This document shows positions 26,430-34,880 of a stretch of 64,000 nt of DNA, piece after piece. The stretch is taken from the NCBI GenBank assembly GCA_965227905.1, contig OZ245780.1:5704001-5768000 (forward strand), given 5' to 3'. The notes under the pieces were generated by a model. The model saw only the letters and a program-made list of their open reading frames with translations. It was not told the origin of the DNA and made no database searches. Each line of letters opens with the position of its first letter. The first letter of the stretch is position 1. This stretch comes from CBDDHT01 sp965227905 (GTDB taxonomy: Bacteria > Pseudomonadota > Alphaproteobacteria > Rhizobiales > Methyloligellaceae). The position numbers and the translations under genes are program-made.

Positions 26430-28265
26430 ATGCGCGTCCTCGGCATCTCGGCCTTTTATCACGATAGCGCTGCGGCTCTTGTCGCCGACGGTCACATCGT
26501 CGCCGCCGCCCAGGAAGAGCGTTTTACGCGCAAGAAGTTCGATGCCGACTATCCCCGCCAGGCCATCGATTACTGCCTTGAGGAAGCTGGCATTTCGCTC
26601 GATCAGGTCGACAAGGTTGCGTTCTACGACAAACCGTTTCTGAAGTTCGAGCGGCTGCTGGAGACCTATCTTGCCTACAGCCCGCGCGGCTTCACCTCGT
26701 TTCGCATGGCGCTGCCGCTATGGTTGCGGGAAAAGCTGTTCCTGAAATCTCTGCTTGTCGATCAGCTCAGAGAATCGGCACCGGACGTCGATTGGAACGA
26801 GCGACTGACATTCTCGGAACATCATCTGTCCCATGCCGCGTCGGCATTCTATCCCTCGCCGTTCGAACGCGCGCTCGTGCTGACCATGGACGGGGTCGGC
26901 GAATGGGCGACAACGTCCGCTGCGATCGGTCAGGGCACGGATCTGGCGATCCACAAGGAAATCCATTTTCCGCACAGCCTCGGCCTGCTCTATTCGGCCT
27001 TCACCTATTACACCGGCTTCCGCGTCAATTCGGGAGAATACAAGCTGATGGGCCTCGCGCCCTATGGAACACCCCGCTACGCAGACCTCATCCGTGATAA
27101 TCTGATCGACATCAAACCGGACGGCTCGTTTCGCCTGAATTTGGACTACTTCAATTACTGCACCGGTCTGACCATGACCAATGCGCGTATGGATGAGCTG
27201 TTCGAAGGTCCGGTGCGCAAGGCCGATGAACCGATCGAACAAAAACACATGGACATCGCAGCCTCCGTGCAGGCGGTGGTTGAAGATGCTGTGATAGCGC
27301 TTGCGCGCGGGCTTGCAGAAGAAACTGGCGAGCCGAATCTTTGCCTGGCGGGCGGTGTCGCGCTGAACTGTGTCGCCAATGGCAAGCTCCTCCGCGAGGG
27401 CCTCTTCGAGAATATCTGGATTCAGCCTGCAGCCGGCGACGCGGGCGGATCGCTCGGTGCAGCCCTGATCACCGCCCATCTGCATTCGAATGAACCGCGT
27501 GCGGTCTCCCCCGGCATCGATGCCATGTATGGCTCATATCTCGGACCGTCTTTTGACGACACGGCTGTTTCGAAACGGCTGACTGATGCCGGCGCTCGCT
27601 TCGACATGCTCGAACATGACGTCATGCTGGATTGCGTTGCCGAAGCACTGGCCGATGGCAAGGCCGTTGGCTGGTTTCAGGGGCGGATGGAGTTCGGGCC
27701 CCGCGCGCTCGGCAATCGCTCGATCCTGGGCGATCCGCGCAGTCCGACAATGCAGAAGGTTCTCAATCTCAAGGTCAAGTATCGCGAGAGTTTCCGCCCG
27801 TTCGCTCCTTCGGTGCTGCGCGAACATGTCTCGAAATGGTTCGAACTCGATCAGGACAGCCCCTACATGCTTCTGGTTGCACCGGTCGCAAACGAACATC
27901 TGCGCACGATGTCGGCCGAAGAAGAAGCGTTGTTCGGTATCGACAAGCTCAATGTTGCCCGCTCGTCAGTGCCCGCCGTCACGCATGTCGACTATTCGGC
28001 CCGCATTCAGACTGTGCACAAAGAGACCAATCCGCACTACCACACCCTGATTTCACGGTTCGAGGCGATCACCGGATGCCCCATCCTCGTGAACACGAGC
28101 TTCAATATTCGCAGCGAGCCAATTGTCTGTACGCCGGAAGACGCCTTCCATTGCTTCATGGGTTGTGAACTCGACATGCTGGTCGTCGGCAATGCGGTGC
28201 TGCGCAAGGACGACCAAGACCCGGCGCTCAAAGTCGACTACAGAGACAGCATGGAATTGGATTAG
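26430..28265 (+). CDS. Carbamoyltransferase (SxtI/NodU/TobZ family)
   Basis: A 611-residue enzyme transferring a carbamoyl group from carbamoyl phosphate, through carbamoyl adenylate, to a hydroxyl of a sugar or natural product. The N-terminal Kae1-like domain has GISAFYHDSAAALV, EHHLSHAASAFYPSPF (metal/substrate histidines), TMDGVGEWATT and NSGEYKLMGLAPYG. The C-terminal YrdC-like portion has GRMEFGPRALGNRSILGDPR and INTSFN-like VNTSFNIRSEPIVCTPEDA. With the SGNH protein, SxtJ and DUF5989 it probably decorates a surface glycan. Its 3' end overlaps the convergent methyltransferase gene by four bases. Confidence 0.93.
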   Translation: MRVLGISAFYHDSAAALVADGHIVAAAQEERFTRKKFDADYPRQAIDYCLEEAGISLDQVDKVAFYDKPFLKFERLLETYLAYSPRGFTSFRMALPLWLREKLFLKSLLVDQLRESAPDVDWNERLTFSEHHLSHAASAFYPSPFERALVLTMDGVGEWATTSAAIGQGTDLAIHKEIHFPHSLGLLYSAFTYYTGFRVNSGEYKLMGLAPYGTPRYADLIRDNLIDIKPDGSFRLNLDYFNYCTGLTMTNARMDELFEGPVRKADEPIEQKHMDIAASVQAVVEDAVIALARGLAEETGEPNLCLAGGVALNCVANGKLLREGLFENIWIQPAAGDAGGSLGAALITAHLHSNEPRAVSPGIDAMYGSYLGPSFDDTAVSKRLTDAGARFDMLEHDVMLDCVAEALADGKAVGWFQGRMEFGPRALGNRSILGDPRSPTMQKVLNLKVKYRESFRPFAPSVLREHVSKWFELDQDSPYMLLVAPVANEHLRTMSAEEEALFGIDKLNVARSSVPAVTHVDYSARIQTVHKETNPHYHTLISRFEAITGCPILVNTSFNIRSEPIVCTPEDAFHCFMGCELDMLVVGNAVLRKDDQDPALKVDYRDSMELD

Positions 28266-29266
28266 TCGGCTTTTCTCAGAACCATTGCGAACGACCCGCC
28301 GCCGATGGCAAGTAGCTCTGACAGCCGCCACTTGTCCCAATTGTCGAGTTCCGAATAGCGGGCGCGCCACGCCGCCGGGATCAGCTGTTTGTGTTCGCGG
28401 CCCTGTTTGAGCATATGCACAACCTCAAGCCCTGCCTCGTCGAGCATTGCCTTTACGCCCGGCACCTCATAGGCCCGCTCGCAGGGATGGCAGAAATGGT
28501 CGATCCAGGGAGCATCGGGCCGCTCGAAGGTTTCCCGAAATGACGGTGACCAGGAGATTTTCTGACGGCGGCGGCCGAAGTTGCGCCACGCCGCGCGGAG
28601 CGTTCCGACTACATCTGCAGGTGTGGTCAGCGCCAGGCGCTTCAGCCAGTTCTTTTGCTTGTGATCCATCAGCGATTTGTAGAAATCGAACCGATTGTCA
28701 TAGGCATCGAGTTGTGGCTCCAGAATCGAAAGCGCTTCCTTGATATCAAATTTTTCCTGATCGCTGCGCAAGCCATAGAGATGCAGCAGGAGATAGCCGT
28801 CGTCCCGGTGTGAGGCTTTTAGATTGTGCAAGGCGGCCACGGGCTCCGCACAATGATGAATCGTACCGATGGCACTGATCACGTCGAATGAAAAGTCATA
28901 GGGTAGCGGATCGAGATAGGAGCCGCGCGTGATAGCAACAGGTGCATCATGTTTGGTTGCGAGTTCACGCGCGACCGACAATGAACCGTTGGACAAGTCG
29001 ATGCCATAACAACTCCAGTTAGGGCGGGACTTGGCAACGCCCACGAGAATGTGCCCCGTTCCGCACCCTACATCCAGGAATCGGACATCCTCCCGCTTTG
29101 CCAAATCCGGCATGATCGGATCCAGATAAAGATCAAGATTCTTCAGATCGGCACCAAGGTCCGGATAGGGCGCGTGTTCGTACATGGCGCGAACAGCCGT
29201 CTCGTCCGTCTGCCGCGCCGATTGCGACTGTTCCACGTCTGTCCTTGAATTCGAGTAGACTGCCAC
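28262..29266 (-). CDS. Class I SAM-dependent methyltransferase
   Basis: A 334-residue methyltransferase. Motif I is FLDVGCGTGH, followed by CYGIDLSNGSL (motif II) and FDVISAIGTIHH (motif IV). The N-terminal YEHAPYPDLG resembles small-molecule methyltransferases acting on natural products. A GTG start at 29266 has AAGGA seven bases upstream. The target is unknown; its place beside the carbamoyltransferase makes a sugar or lipid acceptor possible. Confidence 0.83.
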   Translation of the reverse strand: MAVYSNSRTDVEQSQSARQTDETAVRAMYEHAPYPDLGADLKNLDLYLDPIMPDLAKREDVRFLDVGCGTGHILVGVAKSRPNWSCYGIDLSNGSLSVARELATKHDAPVAITRGSYLDPLPYDFSFDVISAIGTIHHCAEPVAALHNLKASHRDDGYLLLHLYGLRSDQEKFDIKEALSILEPQLDAYDNRFDFYKSLMDHKQKNWLKRLALTTPADVVGTLRAAWRNFGRRRQKISWSPSFRETFERPDAPWIDHFCHPCERAYEVPGVKAMLDEAGLEVVHMLKQGREHKQLIPAAWRARYSELDNWDKWRLSELLAIGGGSFAMVLRKAD

Positions 29267-29370
29267 TGCAATGTCCTTGTGTCGTGGTGCTGAACGCAGG
29301 CGAGAATGATCTGAGGGAAGATAGGCGAAGTGATCGGGTAGGTGAATAGTCGGGGGCGTCCTATCCGGCG

Positions 29371-31005
29371 CTATTGCCGCTCACGCAATAAGCGGCGGAT
29401 GATCTTGCCGGTTGTCGTCAGCGGCATTTCGTCGACGAAGGCAAACTCACGCGGATATTCGTGCGCTGATAACCGATCACGAACATGAGCGCGAAGCTCG
29501 TCTTCAAGCTGCGATGTCGGCTCGACATTGTTTTTGAGAACAATGAATGCCTTGACGATTTCCGTCCGTATTGGATCGGGCTTGCCGACTGCGGCCGCGA
29601 GCTGAACGGCTGGATGCGCAAGCAGGCAGTCCTCGATTTCGCCGGGACCGATACGATAGCCGGCACTGGTAATCACATCGTCGTCGCGGCCGACAAAACT
29701 GAAGTAACCGTCATTGTCCATCACGCCCTGATCACCGGTTAGTAGCCAGTCGCCTATAAATTTTCCTTGGGTCGCTTCAGGATTTTCCCAATATTCAAGG
29801 AACATGACCGGGTCGGGCCGCTTTACGGCAATCTGGCCGACAGAACCCGGTGCGAGCACCTCACCTTCAGCGTCGACGACTGCCACCTGATGCCCGGGAA
29901 TCGGACGCCCGATCGCTCCCGGACGGCCGGCACCGATCGCATGACAGGACGAAAGCACCAGATTGCATTCCGTCTGGCCATAGAACTCGTTGATGGTCAG
30001 GCCCAGAGCCTCCTGCCCCCACTCGAGCGTTTCCCTTCCAAGGGTCTCCCCTCCGCTGCCAATCGTGCGCAGATTCAAACCGAAACGTTCGACCGGATTG
30101 GGGACGGCCCGCAACATCTTCAAAGCCGTTGGCGGAATAAAACTGTTGCGAACGCCGAATTCGCCCATCAGGGCAAAGGCTTCTTCCGGGTCGAATTTGC
30201 GGAAATCAAAGGCGACCACCGGCACGCCGGCACGCAAACCCGGCAGCAGGATGTTGATCAACCCACCAATCCAGGCCCAGTCGGCCGGCGTCCATAGAAC
30301 ATCACCGTCCTGGGGCAAGAATTCGTGGGTGAACTCGACACCGGGCATATGGCCGAGGAGTACGCGATGGGCATGTAGAGCCCCCTTCGGCGGACCTGTC
30401 GTGCCGGATGTGAAGATGATGATTGCCGGATCGTCGGCAAGAGTGCGACGAGGCGCGAAATCCTCCCTTTGATCGGCACATAGCTGCGCAAATCCAAGCG
30501 CGTCGCCGTCGGCACCATCGATGCAGATTACATGTTCCAGATCGGGAAGCTGATCGCGGATTTGCCTTACCTTTGATAGACCCGCTTCATTGGTCACCAC
30601 CGCTTTGGCCCCGCTGCTTGCCAAGCGATACCGAAGGGCATCCGGGCCGAACAGCGACGCAAGCGGAATGGAAATCGCCCCCAGCTTGAAAGCTGCGATA
30701 TGGGAAAGGGCAGTTTCAGGAGCCTGAGGAAGCAGCAACCCAATCCGGTCACGCGCTTCGAGCCCCAATGCCTTGAGCCCATTCGCGAGAGCATTGGACC
30801 GCGCCCTCAGGGCACCATAGGTCAGTCGGTCTACGGCACCATCGTTTCTCTTATGAATGATCGCGACCCGGTCCGGTTCGACCTCGGCCCATCGATCGCA
30901 GACATCGACGGCAATGTTGTAGAATTCCGGTACAGGCCAGCGAAACCGGGCGCAAAGCGCTTCGTAGTCCGTGTCGTCCGGTAGCACGCGTCTCTCAACC
31001 GCCAT
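29371..31005 (-). CDS. AMP-forming acyl-CoA synthetase
   Basis: A 544-residue ANL-superfamily ligase activating a carboxylic acid as acyl-AMP and then acyl-CoA. Visible motifs are IIIFTSGTTGPPKGALH (P-loop), EFYGQTE (A5), GDWLLTGDQGVMDNDGYFSFVGRDDDVITSAGYRI (A7-A8 hinge) and TTTGKIIRRLL with the catalytic lysine. The WTPADWAWIGG region matches acetyl-/medium-chain acyl-CoA synthetases rather than long-chain ones. It is a single gene, probably feeding carboxylates into central metabolism including the ethylmalonyl-CoA pathway. Confidence 0.88.
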   Translation of the reverse strand: MAVERRVLPDDTDYEALCARFRWPVPEFYNIAVDVCDRWAEVEPDRVAIIHKRNDGAVDRLTYGALRARSNALANGLKALGLEARDRIGLLLPQAPETALSHIAAFKLGAISIPLASLFGPDALRYRLASSGAKAVVTNEAGLSKVRQIRDQLPDLEHVICIDGADGDALGFAQLCADQREDFAPRRTLADDPAIIIFTSGTTGPPKGALHAHRVLLGHMPGVEFTHEFLPQDGDVLWTPADWAWIGGLINILLPGLRAGVPVVAFDFRKFDPEEAFALMGEFGVRNSFIPPTALKMLRAVPNPVERFGLNLRTIGSGGETLGRETLEWGQEALGLTINEFYGQTECNLVLSSCHAIGAGRPGAIGRPIPGHQVAVVDAEGEVLAPGSVGQIAVKRPDPVMFLEYWENPEATQGKFIGDWLLTGDQGVMDNDGYFSFVGRDDDVITSAGYRIGPGEIEDCLLAHPAVQLAAAVGKPDPIRTEIVKAFIVLKNNVEPTSQLEDELRAHVRDRLSAHEYPREFAFVDEMPLTTTGKIIRRLLRERQ

Positions 31006-31096
31006 CCCTTGCCTCGCTGCAGATCACCTGCTTTGAGGCATAGCACAACAGCGCGGTCGGTCTCAGCCGGTTCCAGCGATTAGAGGAGCGGAAAAG

Positions 31097-31597
31097 TCAG
31101 ATCGGCGAACCCAGCACGAGGGTCCAGAATGTCTTGTATTCTGTCTGGGGATCCTGAATGAGCGCGATGCCCATATGCGTGGCGTCATTGAGAAGCAGAT
31201 TCTCGTTGTGGCCGGGGCTGTCCTGCCAACCCTTGAAGACTTCGGCAAGCGACACCTGCCCGACACCGACATTTTCTGCAGCGAGACGCGCCTTATAGCC
31301 TGTACCTTTCACGCGTTCCCATGGGTCCGAGCCATCGGAGCCACGGTGCGAAATCGTATCGTGACGGGAAAGATCCTTTGAATGACGCCGCGCCGCTTCG
31401 GCAAGCTTCGGATGCAATATCAAAGGCTTGAGACCTTTCCGCTTCCGATACTTGTTAATCATGTCGCGCGCCTGTTCGGCGTTCAGCGTTACATTGAGAG
31501 CAGCAATGCGTGTCGGCGCAGCAGATTGCTGCAGCCCTACATCAGCACACGCCGACAGCAAGAACACTGTCAATGCGGGTACACAGATGCCTCGCAT
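31097..31597 (-). CDS. CAP-domain lipoprotein
   Basis: A 166-residue protein with a lipoprotein signal: a hydrophobic stretch ending LLSAC gives a lipobox with Cys17. The CAP (SCP/PR1) domain has HPKLAEAARRHSKDLSRHDTISHRGSDGSDPWERVKGTGY, ENVGVG and DSPGHNENLL, the usual histidine and glutamate residues. Bacterial CAP proteins are poorly understood; protease-like and lipid-binding roles are proposed. The start is fixed by a strong GGGAGGGGAG upstream of the ATG at 31597. Confidence 0.88.
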   Translation of the reverse strand: MRGICVPALTVFLLSACADVGLQQSAAPTRIAALNVTLNAEQARDMINKYRKRKGLKPLILHPKLAEAARRHSKDLSRHDTISHRGSDGSDPWERVKGTGYKARLAAENVGVGQVSLAEVFKGWQDSPGHNENLLLNDATHMGIALIQDPQTEYKTFWTLVLGSPI

Positions 31598-31742
31598 AGC
31601 TCCCCTCCCGTTCACGCTCCAGATCATAAGAAACTCCCCGCCATACTAATATCAAGTTAAGGTACAATCTTGGCGATGGTGAGCGGGTCCGCTAGGCTCG
31701 CCGAAATTTTTTTCCGCGCCCACTGTTTATGACCGTTGGACA

Positions 31743-32201
31743 ATGAAACGCAACACACTCTTTCTTCTCGCAGCGCTTCTCGGCTTTGCAAGCGCCGCAA
31801 ATGCCCAAAGTTCACTCCTGGGACAGGAAAAGCGCATCCTCAACATGACCCGATCAGGTTGGGCGCATTTTCGTGAATTCAACGGCCGTCAGTTGATCTA
31901 TTTCACGCACCTTGAATCCTATCGCTGCGGAATCAAGGCTGTGCATTACAGCCTGGATGGCGATGCACTCGACAAGGAATGGAAGCTCCAGCCCTGCGAT
32001 CCGCGGAACCCTCATTCCATTACGACCAACAAGCCTTACATCTCGCTTCCCTCGGGCCGTGCCAAGAGCATCTCGGTTCAGGTGACGTTTTCCGACGGCA
32101 GTAAAAGCGATATCCTGCGCAAGGCATCGGACAATCAGGTCATGGACAAGACGCCAAGCGCGATCGAATCGCAGGAACAGCGGCCACGGCCAACGCAATA
32201 A
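31743..32201 (+). CDS. Hypothetical secreted protein
   Basis: A 152-residue protein with a clear signal peptide (RNTLFLLAALLGFASAANA, cleavage before QSS). The mature part has two cysteines (YRCGIKA and LQPCDPR) that may form a disulfide and a predicted beta-rich core. I recognise no domain. It converges with the GMC oxidoreductase gene, 43 bases apart. Confidence 0.7.
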   Translation: MKRNTLFLLAALLGFASAANAQSSLLGQEKRILNMTRSGWAHFREFNGRQLIYFTHLESYRCGIKAVHYSLDGDALDKEWKLQPCDPRNPHSITTNKPYISLPSGRAKSISVQVTFSDGSKSDILRKASDNQVMDKTPSAIESQEQRPRPTQ

Positions 32202-32244
32202 CCGCCCTCATAGCCATCTGACAACGGGTCGGACCCCACAGCCG

Positions 32245-33858
32245 TCAGCCCTGTGCGTCCTCCAAAATCATATCGCTGGCTTTTTCGGCGATCATGATCG
32301 TCGGCGCATTTGTATTGCCTGACACAATCACCGGCATGATGGAGGCGTCGACCACACGCAATCCTTGGACACCGCGAACCCTGAGGCGATCGTCGACCAC
32401 CGCCATTTCATCCTGCCCCATCTTACAGGTGCCAACCGGATGGTAGATTGTCTGCGACAGGTTCCTTGCGGCCTCCAGCAGGCCCTCGTCGCCGTCGACT
32501 TCGGGCCCGGGCGCGCGTTCTGCCACAATATAGCGTGCAAGAGGGTGTGCTGCCGCGATAGCCCGTGAAACCCTGATACTCGCGACGGCCGTATCCTGAT
32601 CGAGTGTCGTGGAGAGATAATTCGGGTGGATCTCCGGATAATCGTGCGGATCGGGAGACTTGATCGCGATATGCCCGCGGCTTTCTGGTCGCAATTGGCA
32701 GACCGATGACGTGATGCCGGAAAAGGGGTGCATCTCGACGCCAGGCTTGTCGGCACTGAGAGGTTGCATGTGAAACTGAATGTCGGGCGTTTCCAGTTCA
32801 GGGCGCGTCTTGCAGAAGACGCAAACCTGACTCGCTCCCATCGCCATGGGACCTGTCCGCGTTGCGATATACCGAAGGCCGATCATCGAGCGGCGAATGA
32901 TATTGTTGATCTCATCGTTCAATGTCGGAACATTGACCTCATAGATCATGCGAATCTGCAGATGGTCTTGCAGATTCCCTCCGACGCCCTGGAGGTCTTT
33001 GCGGACGGGAATCCCATTCGCACGCAAGACGTCTCCGGGCCCAATTCCAGACAATTGTAGAATCTGCGGGGAGCCGATAGCACCGGCAGCCAGTACGACG
33101 CTGCCTCCAGGCAATAGCATGACCTGGCGCTTCTGTCCCTTTACCGAAATCTCCAAACCCGAAGCCCGGTTGGCTGCATCGTCGGCAAAGAGCAGGCGCT
33201 CGACATGGGCATGCGTAATGACATCGAGATTGCTGCGCTTTTCTGCGGGCCGCAGATAGCCGACCGCGGTTGAACAGCGAAACCCCTTACGCGCCGTCAG
33301 TTGGAAATAACCGGCCCCTTCCTGGCTCGCCCCATTGAAATCATCATTTTTCGGGATGCCCAGGGTTTCGGCGGCAGCAATGAAGGCATCGCAGACATCT
33401 CTTTTGACGCGGATATTGGACACGGAAAGCGGTCCGCCTACGCCGTGAAAATCGTCCTCGCCGCGGGCCTGGTCCTCGGCGCGTTTGAAATATGGCAGAA
33501 CATCGTCGGACGACCAACCGACATTGCCAAGCTGACGCCAGTGGTCATAGTCCTGTGCCTGGCCGCGAATATAGAGCAGGCCGTTGATTGAGCTCGAACC
33601 ACCAAGGGTCTTGCCGCGGGGCCAATCCAGCGAGCGGCCATTCAAACCTGGGTCGGATTCGGTCTTGTAGCACCAGTCTGTGGAAGGATTGTGCAGCGTC
33701 TTGAAATAGCCGACGGGAACATGAATCCACGGATTTCGGTCTCGCCCGCCCGCTTCAAGTAGCAGCACCCGGTAGCGTCCATCCGCACTCAGACGGTTGG
33801 CCAGAACGCAACCCGCCGAGCCTGCTCCCGCCACAATAAAATCAAAGGAATCGCCCAC
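32245..33858 (-). CDS. GMC-family FAD-dependent oxidoreductase
   Basis: A 537-residue flavoprotein of the choline dehydrogenase/alcohol dehydrogenase group. FAD binding: FIVAGAGSAGCVLANRL at the N-terminus, LLLEAGG, and WPRGKTLGGSSSINGLLYIRG. The C-terminal catalytic region has TIYHPVGTCKMG (active-site His) and SGNTNAPTIMIAEKASDMI (catalytic Asn). The GTG at 33858 follows GGGGGAG and begins right before the FAD fold; earlier starts add over 70 residues without homology. It would oxidise a primary or polyol alcohol. It diverges from the TRAP permease genes, so the alcohol may be their substrate. Confidence 0.9.
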   Translation of the reverse strand: MGDSFDFIVAGAGSAGCVLANRLSADGRYRVLLLEAGGRDRNPWIHVPVGYFKTLHNPSTDWCYKTESDPGLNGRSLDWPRGKTLGGSSSINGLLYIRGQAQDYDHWRQLGNVGWSSDDVLPYFKRAEDQARGEDDFHGVGGPLSVSNIRVKRDVCDAFIAAAETLGIPKNDDFNGASQEGAGYFQLTARKGFRCSTAVGYLRPAEKRSNLDVITHAHVERLLFADDAANRASGLEISVKGQKRQVMLLPGGSVVLAAGAIGSPQILQLSGIGPGDVLRANGIPVRKDLQGVGGNLQDHLQIRMIYEVNVPTLNDEINNIIRRSMIGLRYIATRTGPMAMGASQVCVFCKTRPELETPDIQFHMQPLSADKPGVEMHPFSGITSSVCQLRPESRGHIAIKSPDPHDYPEIHPNYLSTTLDQDTAVASIRVSRAIAAAHPLARYIVAERAPGPEVDGDEGLLEAARNLSQTIYHPVGTCKMGQDEMAVVDDRLRVRGVQGLRVVDASIMPVIVSGNTNAPTIMIAEKASDMILEDAQG

Positions 33859-34205
33859 TCCGAAATTCTCCCCCAGATTTAGTCCGCATACAGAGGGTCG
33901 CGTGTACGCCAACCATGCCCCCGATTGCAAATCACTGCCGAATACGCAGAAATATGCTTTTGCCTCTTGCCGCAGAGCGTCAAGTCCCGCAATACTGGAA
34001 CGGCCTGTTCCATTTTTGAAGCTGAAAGTGGTAGGAGCGGCAGAGCCGTGTCGACCAAATTGCAACAGTCGCATGTCAGCCGTCTAACGAACATGCAAAG
34101 GCACAGGTACGATGTGATGGTGCGACATCACGCCCCATTGTGGGGTGACGCGCGTCGATCGGTATCGTAGAACACGAGAAGACTGGCAACCTGGGGGGGT
34201 GCGGA
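33859..34205. promoter_or_regulatory. Divergent control region of GMC oxidoreductase and TRAP genes
   Basis: This 347-base stretch has no credible gene. Near the TRAP side it contains two dyads: GTGATG (34114-34119) facing CATCAC (34126-34131) across six bases, and CCCCA-TTG-TGGGG at 34133-34145. Their position suggests binding sites for a regulator such as the IclR protein encoded downstream of the permeases. Confidence 0.45.
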
Positions 34206-34871
34206 GTGGACTTTCGCCTAGATGATTTAATTGATCTCGAAGATATCCCTAAGTGGTTCGGCGAGAACCCGGCAATCACATATTCCTTGTTGGGATTTCT
34301 GGCCGTCATGGTCGCAGCAACGGTTTTTTCCGGCGGCTTCCGAAACGGTCTTACGGCTTTCATGGGTTCCGTCGACCGGAACCTGGAAAAAGTCATAATG
34401 CTCTTCAACTACATTTTGATGACGATCATCATCTTCGTCGAGGTGATCAGGCGCTTCATATTCGCAGAACAGGCGGCCTGGAGCACGACGATCCCGATTT
34501 ACCTGTTCTTGTGGGTCGTCTGGATCGGTTGTGCCTACAATGTGCGCATCCGCACGCATCTGCGCTTCGATGAAATCCGGTCCCGAATGCCCTATCCGGC
34601 GCAGTTCGCATGCCTGATACTCGACTCGCTTCTGTGGCTCGGTTTTGCGTGCATCGTTCTTTACTACACGACCGATCAGGTGGTCATGCTGCGCGACAAT
34701 TTTGCCATCGTCCAAGGAACCGACGAAGTGTTGCTCTGGTGGTTCTATACCGCGACACCCATCGCCTTTGTCCTGCTGATCTTCAGAGTTCTGCAAAATG
34801 TCTACGAGGATGTGACGAAGTTCTCGAGAGGCGAACCACTGCAGATTCAAACCAGCGTGCTAGGCGAATAG
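34206..34871 (+). CDS. dctQ: TRAP transporter small permease (DctQ-like)
   Basis: A 221-residue membrane subunit with four main spans plus an N-terminal extension. The core DctQ pattern is present: LMTIIIFVEVIRRFIF, STTIPIYLFLWVVWIGCAYNVRIRTHLRFDEI. The extra N-terminal segment (LDDLIDLEDIPKWF and one additional hydrophobic helix) makes it longer than the usual 160-180 residues. The GTG start lies within a GGGGGGTGCGGAG context. It pairs with the large permease nine bases downstream. Confidence 0.87.
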   Translation: MDFRLDDLIDLEDIPKWFGENPAITYSLLGFLAVMVAATVFSGGFRNGLTAFMGSVDRNLEKVIMLFNYILMTIIIFVEVIRRFIFAEQAAWSTTIPIYLFLWVVWIGCAYNVRIRTHLRFDEIRSRMPYPAQFACLILDSLLWLGFACIVLYYTTDQVVMLRDNFAIVQGTDEVLLWWFYTATPIAFVLLIFRVLQNVYEDVTKFSRGEPLQIQTSVLGE

Positions 34872-34880
34872 GAGGGACTG

